A stretch of 64,000 nt of DNA from Climacteris rufus (Eukaryota; Chordata; Aves; Passeriformes; Climacteridae), in the NCBI GenBank assembly GCA_013398175.1, contig VZRZ01002226.1, positions 131,835-195,834 of the forward strand. The letters run 5' to 3'. Below are positions 1 through 13,000 of the stretch, piece after piece. Below the pieces are notes generated by a model, which made no database searches, had not been told where the DNA came from, and saw only the letters and a program-made list of their open reading frames with translations. The translations under genes were made by a program, and so were the position numbers. Within the stretch, counting starts at the first letter, position 1. Each line of letters begins with the position of its first letter.

Positions 1-1690
1 AAAGCTGCAGCTTGGTCTCTTCGATCTTTCTCGAGTGTGTGATAATATAAGGAGATTTGATTCATGTAGGAGTTACTTGCTCTGTCTGATGGGATTATTT
101 TCAGGAAATATTGTTCCCTGCAGGAGGCACATAATGCATGTGATTTAAAGCCAAGGATGGCAGCTGCACACAGGTGTGCACCCCTGTGGGTTCAGCGCTC
201 ATGCAGAGCACAGCTGGCACCCAACAGGGAACCCAGGGAGCTCCTTCTCGCCCACAGAAACTCGGATCATGCAGATAAGAGCTGGAAGCCATAAGGAGCT
301 TAATTGAATTTTATTTTTACAACAGCTACCTTCTGTTTCCAAACTAACAAAACAGGGGCTGTGAAGAGACCTGTCGAATAGTATCAGTTCTCTCTGTATT
401 TTGTGGTTGCCTTTCCTCTATAAAAGAGAGAATTGCAATAAGCAGTAATGAGAAATAAGAATTTAGGTGACAGTTTTTGTGTTTTTAATGATGTTCAAAC
501 AACAAAAAAATATGACTGTCATTTTTATACCTTCTTCATAGATAGAGGCTACAATAGCATTGTCAGGGCAGATTTTTAGTACATTTTCCTAAAATGTGTC
601 ACTTTCTAAAATGTTCTAAGACATTTTTCTCATGACAAACACATTTGTATTTGTGACATAGCTTATACAGCACTAAAATAATGAATATTCAGACTAGAGA
701 CTAGTAAAACAAAGAGAAAACTTGTTAGATTCTCATCTTTGTCATAGATATACATATTAGAATTTGAGTATTTAGGCTCTGACGCAATTAAAATTATCCC
801 AGAACAAGCTATATTTAAGGGTATAAGACAAAGAAGCAAAGTATAATTCAGTAAGAACTTCAGAACCTTAGAAAGAAGAAAATAACAAATTCAAAATATT
901 TCTTTTTTTTTCTTTTTTTTTTAAATTGATTAGAATAATGGAAAAATATAGTAATCAATTACTATAGCACTTGGAAATCAATGAAAGGTGGGTCATAAAA
1001 GCACCCCTCTCTAACCAAGTAATGTGCCAAGAAAATCAAAATGCATAAATGCTTTCACTAATCCAGGAGAGAAAAGGAAGCAGATACCTCCCGAGAAGCA
1101 AGAGAATAAGAACCTTAATGAACTGAATCCTGCCTTTGGATCTCTTTTTAAATGAAACATATGGCAAAACTTTGGATGTAGAAATGGTCCAGTTCATTCA
1201 TTTGCCCTATTAGATTACTCCAAATGAGAGTAGAATCCTATGCCTTATATAGCTAAGTATATACAGAGGCAAATCTTAAATTTAAAATGAAAAAATGAAA
1301 TAGAAGTGTTTTAATTAATGTAGAATGCAAAAGGCTGCAATGGTCACTTCCCATTTTCTGCACCATCAAGATGGCAATGGTAAGGAGTTTTGTCAAATAT
1401 TATCTCTTTTTGCAGTGACAGATGGTGACAGAACTGCAAGGAATGCACAGCACAAACCTATATGAAGAACAGAGTCAAATTTCAAAGCTTCATTGGTCTC
1501 ATCTGATCTGATAAAACTTGGCACACATAGAGGAAAGCTGACCTTTATGTGCTTGAGCAGCTGTCTCCCAGGGATGTCAGACATTAGTTGTCTTCTAGAT
1601 GTTTACCTAAGTCTCAAAAATCTGGTGTAAATTATAATTGTTGAAGACTTTTTAAGATAGGAAAGAAACTGTGCAGAAGTCCCTTGGTTT

Positions 1691-1715
1691 GGGGTGGGGG
1701 GTGAGGGGTCAAGGG
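1691..1715 (+). other. G-quadruplex-type G-run cluster
   Basis: Four runs of at least three G (GGGG, GGGGGG, GGGG, GGG) are separated by loops of 1, 3 and 4 bases, which fits the usual G3+N1-7 pattern. It is the clearest such cluster in otherwise AT-rich sequence. Whether it folds or matters is unknown. Confidence 0.6.
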
Positions 1716-2390
1716 AAAAAAAAGAAATAGAAAGGAAACTTTAAATTCCAGTTAGTCATCCTTACTTTTGAATAAATAGAATCAAAATCCTGAAGGAGAT
1801 GAAATGAAATCAGATACTTGAAAACTGACCTGTAGGTACCATCTGAGGAGCATGAAAACAATCCTACCTCAGGACCATTCTGCTGACCTGCATGATTAAT
1901 GAAACTGTAAAAACATCACTGAGAGAGAAGTCTACTAGCCTCCTCCAAAAGACAAGGCCATTTGGTAGCTGCAGAGAATATGTAAGTTCAAGTACTTTAA
2001 AATTTAATTTTTAAGTCAATAGCTTCAATGTTTTCTGAAGCAGAAGGCTTTTTCCTCTCATCTGTTGTGCAAAAACATCGAAACACCCCTGAATGATTTA
2101 GTTGATCCACCTTACTTCTTGTTGAATTGAGTCAAGCATTATTTTCCCACAGCAGTCAAATCTACTCTTCTTACCTCTTGTCCTTCCACTGCACACCTCA
2201 AGGAATAAATGAATATTTAGGCCACTAGAATATTTAAGCCACAAGACTGTGATTTAAAATAAGAATCAAAGTTGAATGCAATCCTGGGGCAATGATACTT
2301 AATCTTGATTGTCTTTGGGTCAATTAAATTTTACATGGAAGGCTTAAAATATATTTTTTCTCTTCCTTTAATTTTTTTCTTAATTTTCTT

Positions 2391-2412
2391 TTGTTGTTGT
2401 TGTTGTTTTTTT
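2391..2412 (+). repeat. TTG trinucleotide repeat and T run
   Basis: About five TTG units run into a T homopolymer. A simple microsatellite. Confidence 0.8.
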
Positions 2413-2732
2413 AGCTGCAAGTGCTTAAAAAAGATTTGTAGCTGATCTTAGAAAATTGAAAAAGCACAACAGTATATTATTTTTTATTAATATTAATCTT
2501 TTATATACTAATTTTCTACTGTTATCTGTTTATTTATTACTTATTTTGAAAGCATGTAATTAATTTTTAATTTTAATTTTAATTTAAAATATGTCTCTTT
2601 AAACAGGGATAATTCTCTCTTTTGAAGTATGTAATCACTATTTCTAATATTTTTGGTGAAGTATTCTGCACATTAAAGAAAATCTGGTTTAATTTTTTAT
2701 TGTTTCTACTGGACCATGACGTTAATGTTTCT

Positions 2733-2986
2733 GGATTGAAGGGATAGGTGGGGCTGGAAGGCACTTCCAGAGGTCCCCACTCCCACTTCCTACTCAGAGC
2801 AGTTCTGCTGGAGAAGGAGGCTGCTCGGGGCTGTGTCCAGATGGGGCTCACTTTCAGTCACAAAATTGGAGACTCCACAATCTCTGAGATCAACCTGGTC
2901 CAGTGTTTGACTACTCTTACAGTAATAGGGTCTTTATGCTACTTAAAAGACATTTCTCTTTCTTCAGTTTGTGCCCATTGTCTCTA
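2733..2986 (-). mobile_element. Eroded CR1 LINE 3' fragment, reverse orientation
   Basis: Read on the + strand, the order matches the reverse complement of a CR1 3' region. First comes a piece like GGCTGGAAGGCACTTCCAGA, then GTCCAGATGGG, then GGAGACTCCACAATCTCTGAG, CCTGGTCCAGTGTTTGACTA, and finally CAGTTTGTGCCCATTGTCTC. These are typical landmarks of avian CR1 3' ends. The copy is diverged, has internal deletions and lacks a clear terminal ATTCTRTG repeat. It is an old 5'-truncated insertion with no coding capacity. Confidence 0.75.
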
Positions 2987-4986
2987 ATAAAGGCATGCCT
3001 TTATTATTTACTTTTATATATATAACCTGAAACATTACAATTTCTTTGAATATATAGATTTGGGTTATTGTTTTTCCCTCCAATAATCCTGTTAAGAAGC
3101 TGATACTTATTGGAATAATATGGTCTGATTTCTGTAAATCAGCTCCCAATTTACTTTTATCAGATCCAACATTAATAATGCAATTTACCAGTCTGAAGGA
3201 AATTTTAATTCCCTGAAGAACTCTTTAAATTTTCCTGAGTAGTGTTCTGTATGTTCTTGTGTCGTAGGTTAGACTGCCTACAGTAACCAATGAAAAGGAG
3301 TTGCAGCAAACTCTCGCACAAAAAGACTGAAAAGCTGCACTTTAGTCCAGAATCCTGAGCCACAGGAAATTAGCACTCATATTTTAGAGAGCTGCATATA
3401 GATGAAAAAAAAAAAAAAATTATGAAAACCATTCCCAAAACTGTTTTAGGATGTTCAGCAGCACAGAAGCATATATGTCAAATATGTTTATTTTTTCCTA
3501 AGGAGAAGTCAGATTTTAACTAAAATCTCCTTGAATTGAAAACAACAAAAGATATGTTTATCTGATTATTGAAGCTGAAGTCCCTTGATATATCAGCTTC
3601 TGCCACACTGACAAAAGGAAACTTAGCTAGAATACTGGAAAACTCAGATATGGGGCTTTTTTTCACTTTTTTTTTTTTTTTTGGTATGTATTTTCTTTCA
3701 CTGAAAAAAAAAAGCTTCCAAGAAAATTATGGAGAAAGAAAAAACCTAGTTATGCAAATTCAGCAGAAGACTTTTGCATCTGTACAAGTGAAACTGATTT
3801 TTTGATGTTCAGTATTCAGCTAGATTTGAAGGAAAAGCTACAAACCAGTGCAGATTATGAAAATCCTTAACTATTCCAAATCTTAAAAACATTAGCTCAA
3901 GATATATTTCAAATGCATGGTTTCTTATTTTAGACAAGATCCACTGATTACTCAGCTTCCTCTATTGCAAACTAACTCATATTGCAAAAAAAAAAAAAAA
4001 AAAATCATTGACGTCAGTGAAATTAATTTTCTCAGCAAAACCTATCTTCTGCAGTTTTTTGGAAAGGTTGAGCTGACAGAAGTGATTTTGCTGGTACTAG
4101 TCAGCAATGCTCTGAGTTATCCTAACTCTAGTCCCAGTCCCTTCTTTCATGTTAACCTATGGCCTTGTTCCATATAATGAGCCAAAATATGCATTTACCA
4201 GGTCTGTACAAGATTTAAGTACACTTTTTTTCAAAAGACAAAGTCAATAGTGCAGGTTGTATTGAGACTGAATGTTTTCTCTTTTATTCAGAACCTAAAA
4301 ATCACTTTTAATTTTAAACTCAGCATTTCCTTTATTCTGGATGTATTCCTAAATTGCGTGTTTCGAGGAGGAAGCAGTGTATAGAAAGGCAGAGGTAAAG
4401 TCCCATGGCTCCCTGTTATTGTGCTGTGAAACACTGAACACAGACCTTGGGGCAAGCAATAAAAATTGAAGCTAACTTTGTTTATACACTGCATTATATT
4501 TAGAAAGTATTTCTGTGATGTGGTGCCAGAACAGACTTGGGAAAATGTCTTTAATGCACAGCAAGGGTTAGCTGTCTAATGAGGTATGAGACAATTATAT
4601 TAATCAACTGTGTCTTTTCTTACTGTTTTTTCTTACTCGCTCAGGGTAAAGAGCTGCACATTGGCTGTACCTCATTTTTATTGGATCTGCCAAACTTTAA
4701 CTGCAAGTTAGAGTTCAGGAAGCTCCTAGAGACATCTGTCTGATATTTGTCTTGCTACAGCTGCTGATTAATTTATCTATGCAGAGCAGAACATTTGTCT
4801 ACTAGTCTGCTTCCTTTCCTTTTTCTTAATTCCTAGGTTATGACAGTTACAGTTATTCTTACTCTTCAGACACATATGAAATTACTTGGAAACCATCATG
4901 TTTTTCCTGTATATATATCTGTGTATATTCTAACACTGTTAATAGGCATCCAAAGCAACACGTAATACCCCCCAGAAAGATTGGCT
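2987..4986. other. Unique AT-rich DNA with homopolymer runs
   Basis: No gene or identified transposon. Homopolymers include A15 at 3405-3419, T16 at 3667-3682 and A19 at 3986-4004. Reading frames crossing these runs encode poly-Phe or poly-Lys and are artefacts of the runs. Confidence 0.6.
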
Positions 4987-5600
4987 TGTACTGGGTTTGT
5001 GTGGCCAAGTTTTGGTAGCCGTGAGGACAGTGGGGTGGCTTCTGTGAGAGGCTGCCAGGAGCTTCCCCCATGTCCAACAGAGTCAAAGCCAACTGGCCCT
5101 GAGATAGACCCACTGCTGGCCAAGGCAGTGGCTAAGGCCGCTTGGCAGATGGCCAAGGTCCATCAGTGAACACCATTGTGGGGCAGGCTGTCCACCTGAA
5201 GCCCATGAAGGTCCATGTGAAGCCCTGGAGGAGTTCATGCTGGAGCAGATTTAGTTTGGTGGGTTTATTTGATAAGGTGGTGTTACGATAGGTTGGACTT
5301 GATGATCTCAAAGGTCTTTTCCAACCTAGTTAATTTTGTGATTCTGTGATTCTGCGATTCTGTGAGATTTAAGTTTATTTTTCATTCCCTTACTCTGACT
5401 TGATGGGTAACAATTTAAACTAATTTGCCCAAGTCAAGTCTCTTTTGCCCATGACAGTAAATGCTGAGTGATCTCTCCCTGCCCTCATCTCGATTTATAA
5501 GCCTTTTATTTAATTTTTTGTTTTCTTGTCTAGCTGAGGAGGAGAGCGATAGAGTGGCTTGGGTGGGCATCTGACATCCTGTCAGGGTCAACCCACTACA
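4987..5600 (+). mobile_element. Solo ERV LTR (family 1), internally deleted, with a nested CR1
   Basis: The element starts TGTACTGGG and ends CCCACTACA, giving TG...CA termini. Its flanks are TGGCT (4982-4986) and TGGTT (5601-5605), a 5-bp target duplication with one mismatch. The 5' part (GGAGCTTC, ACTGCTGGCCAAGGC) and the 3' part (TTGCCCATGACAGTAA, GAGGAGAGCGATAGAG, GGGTCAACCCACTACA) match the longer copy at 22079-23094, but most of the middle is missing. A CR1 tail interrupts it at 5254-5364. Five-base duplications are usual for ERVL-type elements, so I infer that class. There is no internal viral coding sequence. The short reading frames over it are not genes. Confidence 0.85.
5254..5364 (+). 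mobile_element. CR1 LINE 3' tail nested in LTR
   Basis: It contains the CR1 3' signature GGTTGGACTTGATGATCTCA, then GGTCTTTTCCAACCTAGTTA, and ends in about four ATTCTGTG-type octamers. The host LTR sequence AGATTTA appears on both sides (5247-5253 and 5365-5371), consistent with a 7-bp target duplication. The insertion is only about 110 bp long, a severe 5' truncation as usual for CR1. It must be younger than the LTR it interrupts. Confidence 0.9.
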
Positions 5601-8186
5601 TGGTTATTCAGAAACAAATGTTAATGCTGCAAATTCTAATCTTATTTCCACTGGAGTGTTTTTAGATACTTGTTCATATACTGATGTCTTGTTCTTACAG
5701 ATCATTTTTTGTAGCTACCATTTCTTCTTGTTTGTTTAGAGTGCAGTAGCTGCACAGCATGTTTGCCTACTGTGAGATGGAGGGAGAAACATCATCTGTG
5801 TGAAGCACACAGGAGTGCCTAAATATCACTTACACGGCTTTTCAGTGTGTCCTGCTTTATCTTGCTCCTTTCCTAGCAGTAGTCCATTTCTCATGGGTAG
5901 TACCCAGAGTCCTATCTTCAGAAAATACTCAAGGTAGCTCATCAGCAGAAAACTTCTTATTTAAATGCATCAGTAATTCTACTTTTCTTTTAATGTATAC
6001 AATGCAATGAGGGAACTTGGAAATGCGTAGTACAGACACTCCCTTTCCCTACTCAGCTGCCTGAAGAAATGATGTGTTGGAGAAATAGAAGGGAGAGCTT
6101 TGTGTTCCTTTGACCTCCACAGGAACATGCACAATAAAACTCAAACTCAAACTTTACTCGAAGTAAAACAACTGCACTGAAGATCTATCAGACAATAACA
6201 CCATCTTTATTTCAGTAGTAGTATTAGCAACAGTAGGAGCCAGCTGTCTAAAGCTTCCTTCTGTAAGCTCTTCCTGGATATTGTCTGAAGTGGGATTTGG
6301 AGAATACTACATTCAGAGAAAAGCAAGTTTAGAGGGATTTTTTTGATATCAGATTTGAACAAAACTGAACGTGGTGTGCTTTTCTGAAGAAAAAAAAGCT
6401 TCCAGCTGGCAGCTAATGCAGGTGTCCATAGTCAGATATAACAGTGTTAATGTACTTACAGTGTAAAGAGAGATAAAACTTTGCTTATGTTTTAGGCTTA
6501 TTTATATGTGTGACAAGTACTATCCAGAAGTTGCAGGTAATGATGGTAACAAGTAAATCAATGGGAGACAAAAAAGGGAGACAGGAATAAAAAGGAAGTA
6601 TTTTCATCCTGATTTAAAGGAGGCACCTTCAGGGAGCTCAGGAAGGATTCTTACAGAATCAACTTTAGACATCTGGTTAAAGTTCCTAAATTAAGACCGT
6701 CAGCCTACAGTTTAATCCAGTGTGAGAAGGAGCCAGAATAATGTATTTTTTTTTTTTTTAATCTCTCCTGTTCAGATCTCTAATCAGGTCATTTAATTTG
6801 GTTTGCATTTGTCAGCAGAATTCTTTTGAAATATATCTCCTTATCAGTCCTGCTTGTCATGATTTTACAGAAAGGGAAGGGCTTGGGGTTTTGATTGAGA
6901 CCATCTCAAAAGATGGGGTTCAGGAGTCTTCAGATATTCAGACTGTAGAAGCACACTAGAAATTATCTGAAGTAAAGCTTCCAAATTGCAGGTGTTAAGG
7001 ACATTTCTGCTCTCCAGGTCAGTTCTTGCTGTGCTGCCCTGTTTACTGATGCAGACACCATCTAAGATATCTGCTGATATAATTTGCTGTATATTCCCTC
7101 ACCAGCATTTACTGATGGTGACATAGAAACCTACACTATTGCCAGAACCAAACCCATGTTAATAAAACTCCGTTTAGAGAGGCTCAAAATCGTCTTGAAA
7201 TCGTATTTCAGTGAAAGCTATTTTATGATTACTGTTTTCCCAAGAATCTCTTTGAGGGGAAAGGTGTTAATCAATTTATGCTTAAATTTCTCTGAGGCAC
7301 TAGCAGTCTTTAAAATTGCCAGGCTCTCTTGAGTCTTGGAATTGTCCACAATATGTCCTACAAATCCTTCTTGCAATACTTTGATCAATGATACCTGTAG
7401 CCAGAACACTGTTCCAAATATGGAGATGAAGTCAATCCTGTTGTGTTGGATTCTCTTTGGTGGTCTGAGATTTCCATCAGGTGTCAGCCTTTATGGTGGC
7501 TGCAGCTGGCTATGAATTCAACAAATATTTTTCCCATTGCAGAAAATTCTGATTGTTAAAAGGATCATGTCAAAGTTCACTTGAAGTCAAGAAAACAGTA
7601 TAATTCTTTAAGGGAAAAAAAAGAAAATCTGATCCTTTTTGAACACTAACATAGGTAATTGCTTTACTGCAGGATTATTACTATCTAGCAGATTAAGCAC
7701 TGAATGAAGAAATGAATGGTCTTATCTGAGAATTTGTGCAGACATCTTGAAATGTTGGATCTTATTCTGCCAGTGTCTCATTTTCACATACTGATGGAAA
7801 AATGTTTTTTTTTCCATTACAATATGTGAGAAAAGAAAAGAAGATGGAGTACTTTACACAAAGGAGTGGAAAGCTAGCCATTTTTTATTTCATTCTTACC
7901 AATGAGCTTAGTATTAAACTGTATATTGAAAAGGTTGAGGCAACTCTGAGAAAACTGCTCAGGAAAGGAGAGCTGGTGGACCTTCAAAGGCTCACACCAT
8001 AAAATAGAAAGTTCCCCCACTAAATAGGAATGTGATTCCTCTGTTAAAACTTTGAGAATGCAGACTGAAATACTGACATGGAGCTGCTGCATCCAGCAGC
8101 ATGGCAAAGAGGGGGGCTGCAGTGCTGTGTCCCCAAGTTCAGCCAGCATCAAGACCAAGCACATATTCCCAAGAGGAAAGTGCATG
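5601..8186. other. Unique DNA, no gene seen
   Basis: No exon-like reading frame, RNA gene or recognised repeat. A T run lies at about 6748-6760. The sequence is evenly AT-rich. Confidence 0.55.
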
Positions 8187-8210
8187 CACACACACACACA
8201 CACACACACA
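8187..8210 (+). repeat. (CA)12 microsatellite
   Basis: Twelve uninterrupted CA units, preceded by TGCATG and followed by a TATATA stretch. The cysteine/valine-rich peptide on the other strand is a by-product of this repeat. Confidence 0.95.
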
Positions 8211-9902
8211 TAGGTATATACATCTGGCCACATAAGAATGCACAGAGGTGGCACTGGGGGCTTGGCCTGCCCCTGGGTCTCTCACCCTAGCCACGCTGTG
8301 CAAGGATCAGCCTCTTACCACACAGCTCAAGAGATGCAGTGTGAAGCTCTGACAGAACAGGCTTCCTGTGCAATTGAAATGTGAGAGCTGATGTACAGTG
8401 TGCAGCTAAGCAGATGAGAAACCCAAAGGTGTAAACAGGAACTGAGAGGTGTGCTTGTCCCCACATGAAAACTGGGACCTGGCTGACACAGAAATATCAC
8501 CCAGAAAACCCTGTGTAGCACAGAGGATAATTTTTTTCTGTTCAGTGTTAAAATATAACTAACAATATTTATCTTTTTTCCCCATAGGTTTGTAGCCACC
8601 TCACTAATACAGTTACAAATAGCTATATCTTTTTTATGGCTTTGAACTGAGTTCTAAATTTAAGCTCTCAGTTTGCAGTATATTCCTCTCTTGGAGCTTG
8701 GAGAGGTGCAAGAGACAATCCAGTGCATTGTTAAGGCTTGTGCTGGGTGTAGAAAGATGCCCTCTCATCCTACCAGCACTACATGGTGGTGTTTCAGTAC
8801 CACCCTGCTCATGGGCCACCAGAACTGGCAATGCTGTACCTGTGATGGAGCCTGGAAAACTCCAGATATGCCCCTTATCGCAGTCAGATGTCTCCTCACA
8901 AAAATGTGAGTATCCTCTTCTCTCCCTTCTCTGCATTAGAGCTGAATTAGAGCTGATGTGCTTTCAAATGCAATTGCCTTCCTTTTTTCTGCTCTTTCAA
9001 AGCACAGAAGGACCAGCAAGTTGCTCACCAAAGGCATTGTGTTCCAGCAGGGTGCTACCAGATTCTGAAAACCTGGTTGTGCTTACCATCAAGAAACTTC
9101 CTCTTTAAATTCATGTCCTCTAAGCACACTATTTCCCCTGCATTTCTAGGCTTTTGTTGTTGTGGTTTTACTTCCTATTTTGCTATTGTACTCACCCTAA
9201 ACTGACATATTGTGTATATATATATATATTTAAATGCTAATTTTTTGTGTCTTTGCATCTCTGAGAGGCAGTTATGTTTGCAGGTGCATGGTGGTCAGAA
9301 ATTTAGCTTCAAAGACTCTCATGTACCTGTCTGAATACTCACATACATTTTTTGTTCAGTTTAATGCTAAAATGTTGTGCTGACATCACAAGATCTGACA
9401 ACATTGACATGAATGAAAATGTCAGCATGTATGATGGTGGTAGTTTGTAAAAATAGTAGTTGGTTTGACTGGCAATTGAGGAACTTGTGGAGCTCTTGAT
9501 CTAACATCAAGTTTTATTTTCCACAATGAAACCAAATGGTCTTAATAAAAATGCTCTAATGATTAGGTTTCTGTTCACCTAGTAGTTAAAATGTTCCCGA
9601 ACTGAGGTTCCTAAAAATAGCCAAAAAACCCCCCAGTAATAAATTTTGGCCATAATTCATAAAACCTGACTTCCAGTTGTTGCCCATTTGTCACTGTAAA
9701 ATAGCTAGTTTTCTCTGTTAGACAGTTTCAAGGACGATTTCTGTAAACATAGCTATGTTGTTGTAAAAATTATCTTTTTACATTCCTTTCCCATGGACAC
9801 AGATCCCTTTGACGGACACTTCTTTTAACCAATATAGTTAGAGACGGAAGTGTTAACTTTCTCCAATGATCTGTGATTTCTAAAAGTGTATATAAGAATT
9901 AA
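8211..9902. other. Moderately GC-richer unique DNA, no gene recognised
   Basis: Around 8070-9110 the GC content is somewhat higher and overlapping frames are open on both strands. The longest is 136 codons at 8698-9108 on the + strand. None shows a known motif, and I see no convincing splice signals. A short (TA)8 lies at 9214-9229. It could be an old unrecognised repeat or untranslated/regulatory DNA. Confidence 0.45.
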
Positions 9903-10010
9903 ACGAAGGTGGGTTTCCCCCCCTTTTCTGCCCTTTGCTCTGAACACAGCTCGGACTCCGGCTCTCATTAATTCTGCGTCTTCGGCTGATAAGCCGGGAT
10001 AAGCCGTAAT
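9903..10010. promoter_or_regulatory. CpG-retaining block with paired GATA motifs (candidate element)
   Basis: Six CpG dinucleotides fall within 9952-10006, while the surrounding kilobases have almost none. The 9-mer GATAAGCCG occurs twice in tandem (9988-9996 and 9998-10006), and the first copy forms TGATAA, a GATA-factor consensus. A C7 run sits at 9917-9923. The minus strand has a 76-codon open frame across it (9825-10055), but I see no convincing splice sites and recognise no family. It may be a conserved regulatory element, a young insertion or chance. Confidence 0.35.
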
Positions 10011-13000
10011 AACAGGCATCCTGGTAATATCCAGTGAAGATAATATATTTTTCACATTATTTATAAAGATTGCCTTAAATTTGAGATGCTTCTCCTAAGA
10101 TTTTTTTTCCTGATAACACACTTGAAAAGTAAATGCAAAAAAGAATAAATCTTAATTGACAGAAATTAATGTAAAATGTAGTTCTTTAGGTGCAACAAAC
10201 TTTAGAGACCTGTACTGAGGTTTATTTTAACACGAATGTGAATTAATTGCTAAGTGCTGTGGTGCTTTTAAACTTTGACCATTAGCCTGCCTGTATTTGC
10301 TCATGTTCAGTGGTCCTTGAAACAGCCTTCACATTGAACAGCCAAATGTTAGCTGGATTTTGTGACATTCCAGGGGGTGAAAAGCCTTCTGGTACTGTAA
10401 TAGAAGATTGGGTATCATTACACTGAGTGTGAACAAATACAGATTTTCAAAGACCAGAGTTTGTTTGAAACCAATGAAACCCACAGTATTTGGGAGTTCT
10501 GTATCTGAGGAGAAGAAATCCACCTCCTTCGCATCTAGGGCATACATTGTGCCAGAGACTGACCTGGGTAATGACAATGATCTACTTGTTTTGAAAGTCT
10601 ATTGATGCAATTGATCATTCCCTTCTCATACCCACTGTTTTTTTTCTCTCTTCCTCTCTTAATTTTTTTCTTAAATCCATTTTCCATACCTATATGGCCT
10701 ATCTTGTTTCTGTTACTCTGCAGTGCAATTGCCATTGCTCAAAGACCTCAGTGATCAGTATGTTTTTGCCTGGGGTTTGGGTTGGTTTGGTTGATTTTTT
10801 TTTAAAGTCAATACTTTTCTATTCACAGGCTTCTAAAAGAGACATCAGAACAGCACATCTGCTCACATCTGCGTACCTACTCAGAGATGGAACAAGACAA
10901 ATAAATAAATTATCAGTAAGTCAGTCTCTGCCATCAAATCACATATAATTTTTTGAAACATTGAAAAGACTCAAAGAATCTGGTCAAGGGAAACCAGTTT
11001 AAGCAATATTTATAGTCTTTTTGGTCATATTATAATTGTTCGGTACTGTTCATAAAGCCTATTAATTGGATGGATTAAAGTCTCTAGACAAAATTGTTGT
11101 CAGGTTGAGCTTTGGTATTCACAGCACAGAAGAATGGCCAAAGAAACAATTTGCATCAAACAGTATGTATAACTTATACGTTTATCTCCCTCTCCATCAG
11201 GAAATAGAAGAAAAAAAGAGAGAGAACATTAGAGGGAGCTGTTGTACCAAGAAAAAAAAAATCAGCAATATTTCAGAAACTTTTTATTTCTTGTAGATAA
11301 TAATAATAAATACAATGCAGAAGAAAAAGAGAGGGGAGCGAGCATGTAGGAAAGAAGCCATGACAGTTATAAAAGGAAATACGATTATGTTCCGTGATTT
11401 GATGAACACGTCCCATAACGCTGAGCTTTGGGATGGCATGGCAGGGCTGCTGTGCTACAGACAAGCTGCTTAAAAATGTCAGTGTAACAGTCACCCTGCA
11501 GCCACCCAAGTCCTCGACCTAATTAATTTTGCATGTCTTGACAGAGCATCCTTCAGGTTCATTCATTACTTCAAAGAATAAAGCTAGTGCTGCTCTTTGT
11601 GCTGGGGAGAAAGCGGGAGAGGGAAAGACTGAGGAAGTCAGTATGGTTTGGGGAGATCCTGCAGGGAAATTGTCCCTTTTAAAGCAGAATGGTGTCACCT
11701 GGAAGATGTTTGGTGACCTCATCTCTTCTGTGGTTTTTTTTTCCATCTGCTGTGCTACCCTGGGCACTGGGTCTGCTTTAAAAGGATGCACTCACTGGTG
11801 AGGACATAGTGGCTCCCACTGCTTGGAGGAATTGGGTTTTATTATGATTTACTAAAACACCATTACTAAACCACCATGAAACTGCTGGTTACTTTCTCTG
11901 TCATGCATGTAAAATGCAAAGTGTTGGGCTTCATCCCCTGAAAGAACATAATTTTTTCTGCTTCCTCTCCCACATGAAGAATTCACACCATAAAAATGGG
12001 ACAATTTGGGGTCTGGTCGTGATAATTTATGACTGTTTTCCAGATCCTATATGTTATTGTTACAAACAGGACTGAGTGAACAATTAAGAACCAAGATCAT
12101 TAGCAGACTTGACAGTTAGGATTCAAAGTAGCAAATGAGCCATTTTTTAAACATGAGAGTCTGTGAAATTTGGTCTCAGCAGAAACAGTGAATGAAGTCA
12201 CTTTAATGTTCTGTTTGCTTGTGGTTTTGTTTTTTCTTCCCTTTTAAAATAATAATTTACAAAACACAGTAGGGACCTGTGGTAATTTTTTTTTTTTATG
12301 TTTCAGAATATTGTTTCCTGGAAAACCAAGAGAACACATTTGCCAGACTGAGATGAATTCAATCTTTTTGTGAACAGTCCAGTATCCAATTTTTTTTCTA
12401 AATTTTTCTTAAATTCTTCAGACTTGCAGGCAGCTGTGAACTTCTGAGGGTTTTTTTTTTGTTTTGTGCATTTTAAATATTTTCACATATACAAAAATAA
12501 GAGTTGAATTTTGGAATTTATTTAGACTGTGAAATGTACTTTTATTTATCAAATATCTTTTGGTGTTAATCTGCTTTTCTGATATCTTGGAGATACTGCC
12601 TCAAGCCACACACTCATTTTGAAACAGGAGAATCTATAGAATTGGCATTCCTTATTAGTAGCACTACATACCTGACAAACTTCACTCTTAAGAATTATAA
12701 TGGATAAAGAAGTACAGAAAATTCTGTTCTGTTAGGACTGCAGCTTGAAGGGCTGCACACAGATCTTTTAAGGACACAAAATAAGATTAAGAACAATGTT
12801 TCCATCCCTACATCACAGCGACTAATTATTTCATTTTGTGTGTTCTGGGCATGCTTATTGGGTATATAGGCTTTCAAAATGATTTTTGGTTAAGGATTGG
12901 CCTCAATTCTTTATTTTTTTCAAGAAAATAAAAACAGAAGTAAAAACATGGATATAAAACCATTTGGAGAAAGAACACAAAGTCTCCCTCCATCTGTAAA

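Larger units (their letters stand above)
1..2732. other. Unique AT-rich DNA, no gene seen
   Basis: No host exon, RNA gene or recognisable transposon. It holds short poly(T) runs near 901-922, a G-run cluster at 1691-1715 (listed separately) and a TTG repeat at 2391-2412. The reading frames here are short, lack family motifs and look like chance. The first 300 bases are somewhat richer in GC and CpG than what follows, but I recognise nothing in them. Confidence 0.6.

Noticed and set aside
8187..8210. Regularly spaced repeats as a CRISPR-like array
   Set aside because: It is a plain CA microsatellite. The window is vertebrate DNA with no repeat-spacer structure anywhere.
8698..9108. 136-codon + frame as a gene
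   Set aside because: The opposite strand is open over much of the same stretch. There is no known domain or convincing splice signal; it probably reflects slightly higher GC.
9825..10055. Host exon on the minus strand
   Set aside because: An acceptor-like AG is present but without a good pyrimidine tract, there is no donor at a sensible place, and the peptide is not recognised. Kept only as a candidate regulatory block.
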